A stretch of 64,000 nt of DNA, from assembly GCF_900324485.2 (NCBI RefSeq), contig NC_046650.1:17117517-17181516 (forward strand). The letters run 5' to 3'. Below the pieces are notes generated by a model. It saw only the letters and a program-made list of their open reading frames with translations. It did no database searches and was not told the DNA's origin. Both the position numbers and the translations under genes were made by a program. The DNA comes from Mastacembelus armatus. Lineage: Eukaryota > Chordata > Actinopteri > Synbranchiformes > Mastacembelidae. Each line of letters starts with the position of its first letter. Within the stretch, counting starts at the first letter, position 1. Of the stretch, positions 36,362 to 48,197 are shown piece by piece.

Positions 36362-37554
36362 AGGTGCAGCTGTTGCCATGTCTCTTCTCCACAGTCAGTC
36401 TACTGCTGACAGTATAGAGGTCATCAGGAGCTCGGAGCATCTTCGTAGGTCCAGCAGAGAGGAGGTTTCCCTCAGAGTCTAGCCACAACACCTCCAGCTC
36501 TGGATACCAGCCTTTACTCTCACAGTCCAGCTCCACTGCTCCTCTGCTGTTTCTGCTGATCTTAGTTATGACGGGTGAGGAGACAAAACCTGGGGATGGG
36601 ACAGAAGAAAAAGCTTCATTAAATGTGAAATGCTGATAACAATGTGGATATGTAGTCACAGAGGCAAAGCTAAATGCTAACATGCTACAAATGACAGTGT
36701 GAACACGCTGGAGTTCAGCAGCTATAATGTTCAACACATTCACTGTATTAGTTTAGCATGTGCTAAAGCACCACACACCAAGTAGAGCTGCAGGATGAGG
36801 ATGTATTCAGGTTCACAGTCATCTGGTCAAAAACCAAATTAAAAACTGGATCTGATGAAGACACTGGACGAAAAGTTGGTGCTTTACTAAAATACGACTA
36901 AACCCGTTAGAGTGTGAGACAGAAGCAGAAATATTCACTCTGGGACAAAGAAATAAAAACTCACACCAAACATAGAGAAAGTTCCCTCACCAACAACAAG
37001 AGGAACAGTCGAGTATCGACCCAGTTCTGGAGCGAGGCATCTATGTTCCCTCATCAGGCCATTTCACCTCGGACAGTTTCAGTGAAATGTTTCCCTCCTT
37101 CAGTTCGTCAATGAGCAGTGATGTTGTGCTGCTGTAGGATGGATGGCTCATATTTTGGAGTTCCACACTGCCACGCCTCACGAGGACAAACCTGGGGTCC
37201 AGGTCGGGTCTCAACCACTCCACTGTCAGGTGTGAAGCATCCGTGGCAGGTTGTAGGTGGCATGGTAAGGTTACAGTCTCGCCCACTGGCTCAGATGGAC
37301 CAATCACACGACACTGAGCTGACAGGGAACATGTTTGTGTTTGCGCAGGAAACGCTGAATGCACACCTTAAGGAACATCAGCAGCTTTGGGACATAAATA
37401 ATGTACAATCACAATGATACTGGTTCAATGGGAAGTTTCCAGTAAAATGATCTTAAACCAGTTACCTGAACATGAGTGGATCAGGGTGAAGACGACCGGG
37501 TTAAAAACAGAGAAGTGAAACTTAAAGGAGTTAACTGTCCCTCACATGGAACAT
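36362..37554 (-). pseudogene. Butyrophilin-like pseudogene (two Ig domains)
   Basis: Minus strand. Remnants of three exons align with the intact gene at 40083-43168. The signal exon is at 37554-37466, shorter than its partner and out of frame at its start. The IgV exon is at 37318-36991 and reads RVIGPSEPVGETVTLPCHL, DLDPRFVLVRRG and SEVKWPDEGT. Two bases are then missing just before the second Ig cysteine, which creates an early stop. The IgC-like exon starts at 36589, with ESKGWYPELEVLWLDSEG and SSRLTVEKRHGNSCTC, and is cut off at about 36,362 by the RTE LINE. This copy keeps the first Ig cysteine (LPCHL) that the intact gene has lost. It is arranged head to head with the intact gene. Confidence 0.9.
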
Positions 37555-37925
37555 CCTGCAGCTCTGCAAACAGCAGTATCATCTTTATGAATTACTAGTT
37601 AGTTAATATACAAAGTACAATCAGAGCAGATCTGCATGGTTCACATGTTCAGACTTTTGTTTTACTTTCATTTCTAACAAAGGTCTTCAGGTTATTGGTG
37701 GTGGTAAATGTTTGTCCTACCTGTTTTGGTGACCGGATGTCTCCTGTCAGCTGTTTTCATGTGGTCTCTGTGTGTGTCTGCGGGTCTGGTTTCAAACTGT
37801 AAACACACATTTTATCACGTACAAAACAACTGAGCTTTGAAGAGTTCACGTGTCTGATGCTGTTTTTTTCACCCATAAACCCGATTCTGCGTTAAAAGCG
37901 CTTTTCCTGCGGCAGAACCCTGCAG

Positions 37926-37933
37926 TGACGTCA
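37926..37933. promoter_or_regulatory. Perfect CRE palindrome TGACGTCA
   Basis: A full CRE/ATF site lies between the two head-to-head butyrophilin-like copies, about 95 bp upstream of a likely first-exon donor (CGAGCAG followed by GTATGT at 38021-38028). CREB/ATF factors bind this palindrome. A function here is inferred from position. Confidence 0.55.
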
Positions 37934-38338
37934 CCTGGCAGAAACACAGGTGAGCTCCTATCGACCCGGAAGCTGAAAATTTCTGTACTTTCACTACGAA
38001 GCGCCTGCGGGAGATTTTCACGAGCAGGTATGTAGACCTTTAATATATTCTGTAATAATAAGTAATAATACAGGACTTTATAATAGAGACAAGCTATAGT
38101 GTGTGGATTTAACAAAGACGCTGGACCGTGTGGTCCCTTTCCCACCAGGTTTCCCCCTTTTTGGAACGGACCGATCGCATTTACAGCTTTGAAACCCGCG
38201 TCGTTAAAAAACAAAATACAAAATTCTCTGGTTAGAAAATCAGTGGGTGTTTTTTACCTGTGAGGTTTTCTGACGTGATTAAAACAAGCAAACGATCAGG
38301 ATTAACCGAGTCCTTTATGGAAATCCTTGATTCTAAAG

Positions 38339-38349
38339 GAAAGTGAAAC
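38339..38349 (+). promoter_or_regulatory. ISRE-like element
   Basis: GAAAGTGAAAC fits the interferon-stimulated response core GAAANNGAAAC. It lies in the presumed first intron of the butyrophilin-like gene. Chance occurrence cannot be excluded. Confidence 0.4.
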
Positions 38350-38687
38350 CACAAAGTCTCAGGTTGTTGAGTAAAAAACACGCAGCTGCCACAGATGTTT
38401 CAGACTTTGTTGGATCTTTTCTTGTCAAAACGAGCTTGAGTCGTTAGTTCAGTCAAAATGACCCTTGGTCTCACCTGGCTCACCTGCGCACATGAAGCTG
38501 CAATGCAGATTAGAGACCAGCAGGGGGCGCAGGACCTGGTGTGGACGTTACTGTCATTAACCTGAAGTTAGAAGCATGTAAAACTAGCTCTGCGTTCATT
38601 TATTTATTTAGGGCTGAAGCTTCTCACATTTTCTCCTTGTTTGGCTGAAACTGGTTTTTCTTGGTTATTACTGGGACCCAACAAATC

Positions 38688-39665
38688 TCACATATAGTAA
38701 TAATATATGAGAATAATTAAAACACATGGCAATAATAATAATACATGAGAATAATTAAAACACATGGCAATAATAATAATACATGAGAATAATTAAAACA
38801 CATGGCAATAATAATAATACATGAGAATAATACAGTAGAGTAATAATACATGAGAATAATAATACTTGACAATTATAATAATACATGAGAATAATACAGT
38901 AGAGTAATAATACATGAGAATAATAATAATACAGGACAATAATAATACATGAGAATAATACAAGACAGTAAAAATACAGAATAATAATAATACAGAACAA
39001 TAATAATACATGAGAATAATTAAAATTCATGGCAATAATAATAATACATGAGAATAATTAAAACACATGGCAATAATAATAATACATGAGAATAATTAAA
39101 ATACATGGCAATAATAATAATACATGAGAATAATACAGTAGAGTAATAATACATGAGAATAATAATACTTGACAATTATAATAATACATGAGAATAATAC
39201 AGTAGAGTAATAATACATGAGAATAATAATAATACAGGACAATAATAATACATGAGAATAATACAAGACAGTAAAAATACAGAATAATAATAATACAGGA
39301 CAATAATAATACATGAGAATAATAATAATACAGGACAATAATAATACATGAGAATAATAATACTTGACAATAATAATAATACATGAGAATAATACAGGAC
39401 AAGAATAATATATGAGAATAATAATAATACAGGACAATAATAATACATGAGAATAATTCAAGACAGTAAAAATACAGAATAATAATAATACATGAGAATA
39501 ATAATAATACAGGACAATAATAATACATGACAATAATAATAATACAGGACAGTAATAATACATGAGAATAATAATATAGGATAATAATAATAATAATACA
39601 TGAGAATAATGATACAGGACAATAACACATGACAATAACATTATTACATGAACAATAATAAGAAC
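38688..39665. repeat. AAT-rich minisatellite with ATACATGAGAAT units
   Basis: Nearly 1 kb of variable tandem units built from AATAATAAT, ATACATGAGAAT, ATACAGGACAAT and ATACAGTAGAGT. Two long stretches are repeated almost exactly (around 38,815-39,000 and 39,125-39,300). Open frames on the minus strand rich in Tyr, Leu and Ile are only products of the repeat. Confidence 0.9.
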
Positions 39666-40082
39666 ACAGGATATTTAACTTTCAGTCGTGTTTTTCTTGT
39701 TTCCTCCTGACGTTGTTGTTATAATAGAACAGTATTAATGTGATCAACTTATTGAATAAAGGCTTAAAGAAAGGTTATTACACTCATTTAAAAATACTTA
39801 GCAGTCTGAGCGTAAACACATCTTTGTTTCTTGTCAAAAAGTCCTTTACAGGCAACAAACTGTCCAGTTACAGTGACGTGGGTTTGGTGGACCCCAGTGT
39901 TTGGGATCTGGAGTGTAGTACCAGGTAGACGGAGCAGGGTAGAGGTCAGTGCACTAACCTCAGACCAAACTGATGTTAAAACAGTTCCCCGGGCAGAACA
40001 TTAGACTTCATTTGGTGTTTTTGTGTGTTAGCATTCTGCTGATGTTTAATTCTTGTTTAATTTCTATTTCCAGGACTCCAGG

Positions 40083-43000
40083 ATGGTTCCCGTGAAGGAC
40101 AGACTGTCCCCTAACTGTCAGTTCACTGTCTTCAGTCTGGTTTCTATCGTCCTCGCTCTGGTCCACTCACGTGGAGGTAAATTAACCTGCTCTGACTGTT
40201 TTTTAACCTGCTGCAGAAATAACAAACTGATCCTTTCTATTTTCAGCTCAGTCTCACGTGATTGGTCCGTCTGAGCCAATAGTGGCAGTAGTTGGCGATG
40301 ATGTCATTTTGCCATACTACCTGGACCCCGCCATGGATGCTTCCTACATGACGGTGGAGTGGAGCAGACCTGACCTGGACCCCAGGTTCATCTTCGTGTG
40401 GCGTGACGGCGAGGAGCTGGAGAGTAAAAAACATCCAGCCTATCAGAGAAGAACATCGCTGTTCATTGATGAGCTGAAACACGGAGACCTTTCACTAAAA
40501 CTGTCCAAAGTGAAACCGTCTGACGAGGGAACATACAGATGCTTCGTTCCACAACTGTTTAACGACTCTTTGATTCAGCTTGTTGTAGGTGAGTGAGTGT
40601 GTTTGTTCGTTCTGTATGTGTCCAGGGTGTTTTTTGAATCTCTATTTAGTCTGTTCCCAGTCTGGTCCAATCCAGCTGCACATCTGTCCAGTTTCCACCT
40701 GCTTTTTTCTTGTACCATGTATCTGTATCATACATTAAATCATTCGCTTATCTACAAACATGCAGCAGAGTTTCAGTATTTCTGCCCTATTATTGTTTAA
40801 TGTGATTTTCATCCTTAGTCATTTGATTAACTCTTTAAATCTGCTATAACGTCATCAGATGTGAAATGAAATCAGCTAATTTTTGAAGGTTTTGATTGAA
40901 AAATGGTTAAATGACTAAGGGCCCCTGCGATGGACTGGTGACCTGTCCAGGGTGTACCCCTGCCTTTCACCCAAGAGAGAGCTGAGATAGGCTCCAGCAG
41001 ATCCCCGTGACCCTGGCCTTCAGGAAAAAGCGGGTATAGAAAATGGATGGATAGACTAAGGGCCTGTCAAAATAAATTCATTATCATCATTGCAGCTCTA
41101 CCAAACCTGCTGTTTAAACCGCTGGAGGTACACTGACATGGACAGCCTTTGGTTTTTAGGTGCTGTCTCCACACCTGCCATCCAGCAGCTCAATGCAGGA
41201 GTGTTGGAGTGTGAGAGTAAAGGCTGGTATCCAGAGCCGGAGGTGTTGTGGCTGGACTCTGAGGGAAACCTCCTCTCTGCTGGACCTACAGAGACGCTCC
41301 GAGCTCCTGATGACCTCTTTACTGTCAGCAGCAGACTGACTGTGGAGAAGAGACACGGCAACAGCTTCACCTGTAGAATCCAACAGACCCACATCAACCA
41401 GACCAGACTCACACACATTCAGCTTTCAGGTACTGATGGTTTCTAGGGTTAAAAAATGATCAATGTGTTTACATCTTAGATAAACATGTTCTGTGTCATT
41501 GCAGATGATTTCTTCATGGTTCCAAGTACTCCCAGTACTACCAGTACTCCCAGTACCTCAGCTCTCTATATTGGCTTTGTTGTTGGTGCTTTTCTTTTCC
41601 TCCTGGTTTGTTTTGCTGTCGTCTTCCTCGTGTGGAGACTGAGACAAAACAAATCCAGTAAGTCCCAAAATGACTGAAGGTTTTTTCTAAGTGTTAAAAG
41701 TTACAGCCAGTTTCTAAAAAGTCAGAAACTTCCTCCACAAACTCCACCATGTTCTCCTTCTTCTCCCCACACAGAAAACAAGAGGAAGAGTCCTGAGGAT
41801 GGAGCTGAACAGACGATGGAAGAAGAGATGAAGACTAACGCTGATAACACTGAACTCCAGGCTGTGGATGAAGGAGAAGAGAAGTTACTGCTTCTGTCAG
41901 GAAGAGAAGAAGAGAATAATGTGGACAGTGGAGGAGAGAAGAAGATCAAGTGTCAAGGTGAACACAAAGATCCTCAAGTTGTGACTGAAAGAGAAACACA
42001 CCAAGACCAGGAGCTGACAGGAAGACCAGTGAAAGCTGAGGGGAACGATAAACCAGTACAAGAAGATTCAGGACTTCCAGAGGTCACGGAAGGACCAACA
42101 GAGCAGCTCATGTCTGAAAGTAAAGTGAAGTCTGATGTTGACAAGAGTGAAGGGAAGACAAAGACCAAATCTTCAAACTGTTACACTGATCAGACACCAA
42201 AGAAAATCATCAGTTTAGCATCGACAGGGCAGAAGAAGCAACAGCAGAACCAGAGAGAACAGACGCAGCTGGAGGCAGAAAGACAGAGGGTGGAGAACCA
42301 GAGGAACCTTCAGTCAGAGTCTCGGGAAGGAACACAGAAAGAGGAAGATGAGAAAGAGCTGGAAATGGAAATGAATGGAAACTACAGACAACATGTTTCA
42401 GATAAACAAAAAGATCACAAAGGAAACCAGAGCCACGTTACTATAGAGACAGAAGTGACAGCAGAGGATCAGAGGAAGGAGACAGAGAATAAACTCCCAT
42501 CAGTCAGTGGAGACGTTCCAGAGAGGACAGAGCTCCAAATACAGCAAGAAACCACAAAGACAAGAAAAACAGAAGGAAACGAGCTGCAGACGGAAAATCG
42601 ACAACAAGAAAAACCTCTGAGACATCCAGAAGAAACAAGACGGCAGCCTGAGAAATCAGGAAAAGTAGAGAGTCCCGAAGGAAAAGCAGAGAGTCCCGAA
42701 GGAAAAGCAGAGGGTCACGAAGGAAAAGCAGAGAGTCCCGAAGGAAAAGCAGAGGGTCCCGAAGGAAAAGCAGAGGCTCCCGAAGGAAACGCAGAGGCTC
42801 CCGAAGGAAAAGCAGAGGGTCCCGAAGGAAAAGCAGAGAGTCCCGAAGGAAAAGCAGAGAGTCCCGAAGGAAAAGCAGAGGCTCCCGAAGGAAACGCAGA
42901 GGGTCCCGAAGGAAAAGCAGAGAGTCCCGAAGGAAAAGCAGAGGGTCCCGAAGGAAAAGCAGAGGCTCCCGAAGGAAGCGCTGAGAGTCCCGAAGGAAAA

Positions 43001-43168
43001 GCAGAGGGTCCCGAAGGAAAAGCAGAGGGTCCCGAAGGAAAAGCAGAGAGTCCCGAAGGAAAAGCAGAGAGTTGGGAGGAAAAAACAGATCATGGATCAC
43101 TGGGAGGCGTGTTTGACAAATCAGGCATCAACACTGATAAAGAACAGCTGCAGGAAGAGAAACAATAG
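40083..43168 (+). CDS. Butyrophilin-like membrane Ig protein with a long heptad-repeat tail
   Basis: Exons 40083-40176, 40247-40588, 41160-41429, 41505-41657 and 41775-43168, all phase 1 and GT-AG, give 750 residues. Order: signal peptide (about 1-29), IgV domain (33-145), IgC-like domain (146-235, CESKGWYPEPEVLWLD), Ser/Thr/Pro stalk, one membrane helix (about 256-278), then a 465-residue highly charged cytoplasmic tail. The tail has 19 heptads (SPEGKAE type) at 586-718 and no B30.2 domain. The IgV domain has Tyr55 in place of the first disulfide cysteine (LPYYL for LPCHL), while C130 remains. An acceptor at 40072-40073 implies a noncoding first exon upstream. By family it is a B7/butyrophilin-type immunoregulator at the cell surface; the partner is unknown. 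Confidence 0.85.
40918..41056 (+). repeat. GGAT-tailed dispersed repeat in intron of the butyrophilin-like gene
   Basis: Contains GACTGGTGACCTGTCCAGG, GAGATAGGCTCCAGCAGATC and the tail AAATGGATGGATAG. Same family as 14,551-14,690 and 45,148-45,297. Confidence 0.6.
42671..43069 (+). repeat. 19 tandem 21-bp units encoding SPEGKAE-type heptads
   Basis: Nineteen 21 bp units, in frame, inside the last exon of the butyrophilin-like gene. The first residue alternates among Ser, Gly and Ala and position 5 is Lys, Asn or Ser. A decayed 20th unit (SWEEKTD) follows. Units are almost identical at the DNA level, as expected for a length-variable coding minisatellite. Confidence 0.95.
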
Positions 43169-45147
43169 GATGTAAATGCTGTAAGAAGAACTAAGGGTCA
43201 GAGAGAAGAACAGGAGAAGGAGATGGACAGTGTTCCACAACCTGATAATAATATGAGACAAAGAAAAGTCAAGAGAGTAAAGAGACAAAATAAAGAAATG
43301 GAACAGTCTGATGTGGATCTGCCACAGACAGACAGGAAGAGGACATGTGTGGAACATAAGGAGATGGAAGTTGATATGGAGAAAGACTTTACAGGGCACA
43401 AAAATAGACAGGGGGGGTAATATAAACCAGGACCATGTCCTAATGTGTCTAGAAGAGCCAGAGGAGCAGATGGATGTCCAGTAAACAACTGACATGAAGG
43501 AACTGAATGAAAAGAGGCAGGAATCCATTGACAACCTTTAAATCCTGCAGCTCCTGAGGGTCAGTGTGGGTCTGTACACTGGGCAGCTCATTTACTCTTC
43601 TCCTGGTTTTAATTTGGCCTGATCTGAAACTTATTTTATCATTTCAGATCTAACAAATCAGCTGAAACTGACCAGGGTATAAGACCAGTGAACTACAGAT
43701 CCACTGGTCCCCCTTGGTTGATATGTTTAAGTCGGTGCTCGTTCTCTGGTCTCCTTTATCAGGTTTACTGTGTAAACAGCGACACTAGTGTCAACACATC
43801 AGGTTTACATTGAAACTCTTTCAGGTATTGGTCCAGTGGAACCAGGTTCATGTGGAGATATTTGATGAGTATTTGATCCCCCTAAGTAAGTCCTGTGTCA
43901 GGAACCCGTTGTGAGTGACCTGTAAATGTGTAAACATCTAACTACATGTTACTACAATATAGATGTTTAATGTGCTGTTTGCTGTTCTTCTTTAACACAA
44001 AGTGAACTGGACTCTAACAGAGCGTGGCGGTGAGGGTGGTGCAGGCTGGGACAGGTTTTCATCAGATCACTGAGATTCCCCCTGATGATCTGCAGATGTT
44101 CAACCTGTTTGCCTGGTGATGAAAAGCTGGTGATACATTCCTGCTCACTGAGCTGTGTCTTTGCTGCTGCGCACAAACAACAACACAACAGAGGCCTGTT
44201 CCTGAGGCAGCTGGGTTTGTCTGTTCCAGTTTGATCCTGTTAGAGTCCAGACACCAGCTGGGACCAGACTCACATTTGCCAACATGCTCAGAGCTTTTTT
44301 CTTTGGTTTTACGTTATAATAATAAATATAACTTATTAATAAATTAATGACCTAAAACCTGATTGATTAGGTGGATTTGGTGAGAAACATCACAGCTGAG
44401 GTCAAATCAGTTCAATAATAAAAAAATAGAAATAAGTTGAAACTCTTTCTCCAAAGGTTAATCAACGAGCTGTTCTGTGGGAGGGAAGTTTTGCTTTTTA
44501 CAACCATTCATGGTCCTTAAACACGTCACATCATGCGTCCGCGTCATCGCTACAGGTGTGTGACATGAGACGCACATGACCCGCTGCGTCTGTGGAGTCC
44601 TGGCACGCACGAATGTCAGAATCTTTTCGGCCTCCAATAAAGAATCCAGGAGAACATAAAGGACTGAGCAGCAACTGGGAACTGGTCCAGGACAGTTCCA
44701 AGGCCGAGGGTTCGGCAGGTCAGTGTGAGGACACACAGCTGCAGTTTTATTTGATCCGTTGTCCAGATTGAAGTGCAGGTTGAGAGGAAACACCTGCTCA
44801 GGTGAGGGTCATTAGTGGAGGGCTCAGACATAACCTCTCTCCACCCTGTCCTTTCATCTTTTCCCAGGAAATTAAGTAACACATCAAATGTGTTACAGAG
44901 AGGACACACTCAGCAGCCAGTTGGTGAATCAGAGGGGTCACATGAGTCCACCATTAGATCCTAACGACCCTCACCTGAGCTCACCTTTGTTCACCTAACG
45001 AGACCTATTCAGACCAGGTGTGATGTGAAACCAACTCAGGACTGTGGGTCTAAAGACTCTCACCTGATTTACATAGCTCACCTAATGAGCCTGACTCTAA
45101 AATTGCCCGTAGGAGTGAGTGTGAGTGTGTGAGGTTGTCTGTCTTTG
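43169..45147. other. Post-stop open stretch, then noncoding DNA
   Basis: Directly after the TAG stop at 43166-43168 the same frame stays open for 83 codons to TAA at 43418-43420, with charged residues like the tail before it. From 43,421 to 45,147 I see no gene, only AT-rich unique sequence. Two short open stretches on the minus strand (44458-44793 and 44616-44909) match nothing I recognise. Confidence 0.5.
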
Positions 45148-45297
45148 TGTGTCTATATGTGGCCCTGCGACAGACTGGTGACCTGTCCAGGGTGTACCCC
45201 TGCCTTCCACCCGAGAGAGAGCTGGGATAGGCTCCAGCAGATCCCCGTGACCCTGAACAAGGAAAAAGCGGGTATAGAAGATGGATGGATGGATGGA
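45148..45297 (+). repeat. GGAT-tailed dispersed repeat
   Basis: TGACCTGTCCAGGGTGTACC, CTGGGATAGGCTCCAGCAG, AAAAAGCGGGTATAGAAG and an ATGGATGGATGG tail. The most complete copy in the window. Confidence 0.65.
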
Positions 45298-45469
45298 CCT
45301 AATGAGCCTATGGGTCTAGGGGTGGAGTGAAACCAACCTGGGAGATAAATTCTAGGTTCCAGTCCAGCTTTCTCTCAGACTGAAGAAGCTACTTGGATGA
45401 GTAGTCGTTTCAACCTAAAAAATGAAAGTCCAGTTGTCATGAGAGCCACTGGAGTAATTGTGTGTCTGA

Positions 45470-46110
45470 TCTGTCATCACATTAAACACCAGATCTCCTC
45501 AGGAATCGTAGAGAACAGCGCCCCCAGGTGGATGCACAGAGGAATGTATGACAGTAAGTAAAATGCTTGTGTCACAGTAATGAGCTGTAGTTCTGAGACA
45601 GAATGAGGTTTGGACACTTTAGTTGTCTCCTCTTGTATCTTAAATAACAGTCACATGTTTTTCATATTTCTGTCCATAATATATTCAGTTCATGCTAATT
45701 TGTGAGCCTGACCCCCCCTGAAATACTGCACATCATTTGAGTCCTGCCACCCAGAACCACAACTATTCTGAAAAAGTTGACCTAGGACGTCCAGATGGGG
45801 GCAGCACTAATCTAAACTAAATGGTCACTGATTCACTTTTGCAATAAAATAAATGTTTGTCTGATGTTTGGATGATGATACATCAGTGTATTTATGTAGT
45901 TTTGTTTCATGTGCAACACCACAGTCAACAAAACATGACTCTTGTAACTTCTATAATTATAGTGCATATGGTGGGGCAGGAATTAACAATAAGCTGTTCC
46001 TGAATGATGTTCAGCTTTATTTATTTATTTATTTGCTATGTCTGGTGCGATTTGAAATTTCATAATACAGGAGCCATAAAACACAGACCAACTGGTTTCA
46101 ATGCTGATAG
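45470..46110. repeat. Duplicated 3' flank of lectin F
   Basis: Positions 45,475-45,800 are the reverse complement of 14,870-15,235, and about 45,930-46,110 matches 61,590-61,750 downstream of pseudogene H. The polyadenylation signal of lectin F (AATAAA, minus) is at 46114-46119. No gene seen. Confidence 0.65.
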
Positions 46111-46288
46111 ACTTTTATTTTGGCATGAGCCAAGAAAGAAGAGTCAGACTGCAGAATAAAGTGGAGCTCAAAGCATTCTTTCCATAACACATTCAGTCTG
46201 CTCTTATTAAAGGCACAAAACCTCAGAGACAGTCCAGTGTTTGTGCTTTTCACAGGGATTTCATGCCTCTGGATCAGACCTGGGATCA

Positions 46289-48197
46289 TCACACGTTCTT
46301 GGTACAGACAGATGGAAGAGGAGTCTGACAGTCCAGATCATTCCAGAACCATCTACCTGTAAGTACCAACAACATGTGAGTCAGTCAGTGCTACAGACCA
46401 AGACCTGAGACCTGAGACGTTCACGTTAATATGGTTTGTTTTATTATAGTGACATTTTGGTGATTTACCTTCAGTAAAAATGTGTAGACAGTCCTCATTA
46501 CCCTGATCGTTGTCAGGTTGTCCAGGACGCCAGTTTGTGTATTTGAAAGGTGTTCCATCAGTCCATCTCCACTTGCCCTCCTATAAAACAGAAGAGAATC
46601 AAATGTAGTGACGTGTTTCAGTGTCTGATGAAGACAAATCCAACCACAGGACATTGACTGTGTTTAGGGTTGATGGAGGGGACACAGAATAAGTCAGGAG
46701 AGACACATTCAGGCTGGTTTGAGCTACAAAGCCATGAATTAGTTGTTATGTGTCAACATCAGTCACCAAGAGTCAGTGATTATGTGAACAGTGCAGAAAG
46801 AGAATTCAATAGTTGTTCTTTAAAGAAGAACTTCATGACATCTGATAAAATGACTGAGTGTCTGATCTGAGTCAGTGTTGGTTTGGACTGAAGTTTGACA
46901 ATGAGGAAGGAGAATCAACATTAGCAGCTTCTACCATAACACATGTCCATTGTTGTCAGCAGTCCAGCTGCATTGTGGGTAATGTAGGCTGTTCATTGTG
47001 ATGGTAACAATATGACATTAAGACAAAGCCAATATCAGCTGAGTATTTATCTGTCAGACTGTGTGAATTTACCTCTGTAATATCATGGCCTCCAACCCAT
47101 GTGAGTCCTGTCCCTTTAGCATCAGTGATCACTTTCTGAATCACTGCATACTCCTCAGCATCACGCACAGATGTAAGCCATCCACCCTGACGAAGACAGT
47201 TTTTCTACAGTGCAGATAAACAGACAGTGGAGTCAGTAAAGAAGCAAAATGAGCTGAGTAGTAGGAAAACACCAAGGCAGGAATAGATGCCAGTGTTAAA
47301 GTGAACACAGACCAAATAAACAGTGTAGAATCATTGTGGACTAAATCCACATCACTCTGATTACCTGAGCATCAGTCCAGGTCATGGCTTTGGGAACATA
47401 GGTGAAGCAACGATTTTTACTGGGCCTCCAAACGTCACGACAATCAAAGGAAAATGCTAAAGACAAACAAAATGCATAATGTTGAGTTTCTCATGAATTT
47501 AAACAACCTCCCTGTTTCTGACAAAGATACTAACAATTACCTTTGTTTCCCTTCATTGTGTTGGGCTAGTAAAATTAACCACTTTCTCCTTGAATATACA
47601 TATATATATGTTATATAGGGTATCACTGCATCTCTTCCTCTGACACATTAAAACTCATTATGTCCATAATTATTAAACAGTTTCCTTTGGTCCACAGCTG
47701 CATCTTTGGATGAAGGTGAGAAAATACAGAAATGACCATAAAGGAAATAATCAGGTTTTATTTCTGATGTGTCTTAATGTATGAAGAAGTACAAAGCCCT
47801 TAGTTTGCCTTAAAGTAAGTCAGAGAGAAGGAAATGTGCAGGATGTTGTATCTAACTCTGATGAACAAAGTGGTCAAAGTCCAATAACACAAACTCTAAT
47901 AGACTGGGTTGGAATTTGGGCAGTGCAGCTCTGTGTAGAACATCCTGTCAGCATCATTTCCAGAGACACAACAGGTGGAAAGACATTATATTGATCCATT
48001 TCATATCTGTGTTGGGCTCTAGGAAACTTAACGCAGAAGTCATTTGGTTTGATCCACAGAATATATACATTTATAACATCTGCATATCTATTCCATAAAC
48101 ATATATACACACAATATATAGTGTAGTAATACTCACCCTGAGCTGTGTCCAGAGCCAACAGGGCACAAAGAAGAGCAGCCAGAATCAGAGTCTTCAT
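46289..48197 (-). CDS. C-type lectin F, secreted, galactose-type QPD site
   Basis: Exons 48197-48137, 47456-47365, 47204-47073, 46580-46469 and 46356-46289 on the minus strand give 154 residues. It is close to lectin A: same signal peptide, same exon 2 (FDCRDVWRP), WVGG, QPD at 116-118, WND at 137-139, six cysteines, ending VCTKNV. The exon 4 loop differs (TNWRPGQPDNDQGNED). The coding frame is intact. Similarity to the other promoters stops about 33 bp before the ATG, where the sequence joins a dispersed flank (CCCACTGGAGCCTCTC), so the usual TATA region is missing. The 3' UTR also lacks about 190 bp found in A, B and H. Confidence 0.88.

Noticed and set aside
38755-39641. Minus-strand frames rich in Tyr, Leu and Ile
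   Set aside because: Product of the AAT/CATGAG minisatellite; no start context, no domain.
39000-39660. Regular spaced repeats that might suggest a CRISPR array
   Set aside because: Units are adjoining, AT-rich and variable in length with no unique spacers; this is a eukaryotic minisatellite.
42504-43100. Long minus-strand frames rich in LLFLRDP and CFSFGTL
   Set aside because: Shadows of the 21 bp coding repeat of the butyrophilin-like gene; a repeat of length divisible by three opens several frames.
44458-44909. Two overlapping minus-strand open frames of 97 and 111 residues
   Set aside because: No recognisable domain, no splice-consistent neighbours and no duplicate elsewhere in the window.
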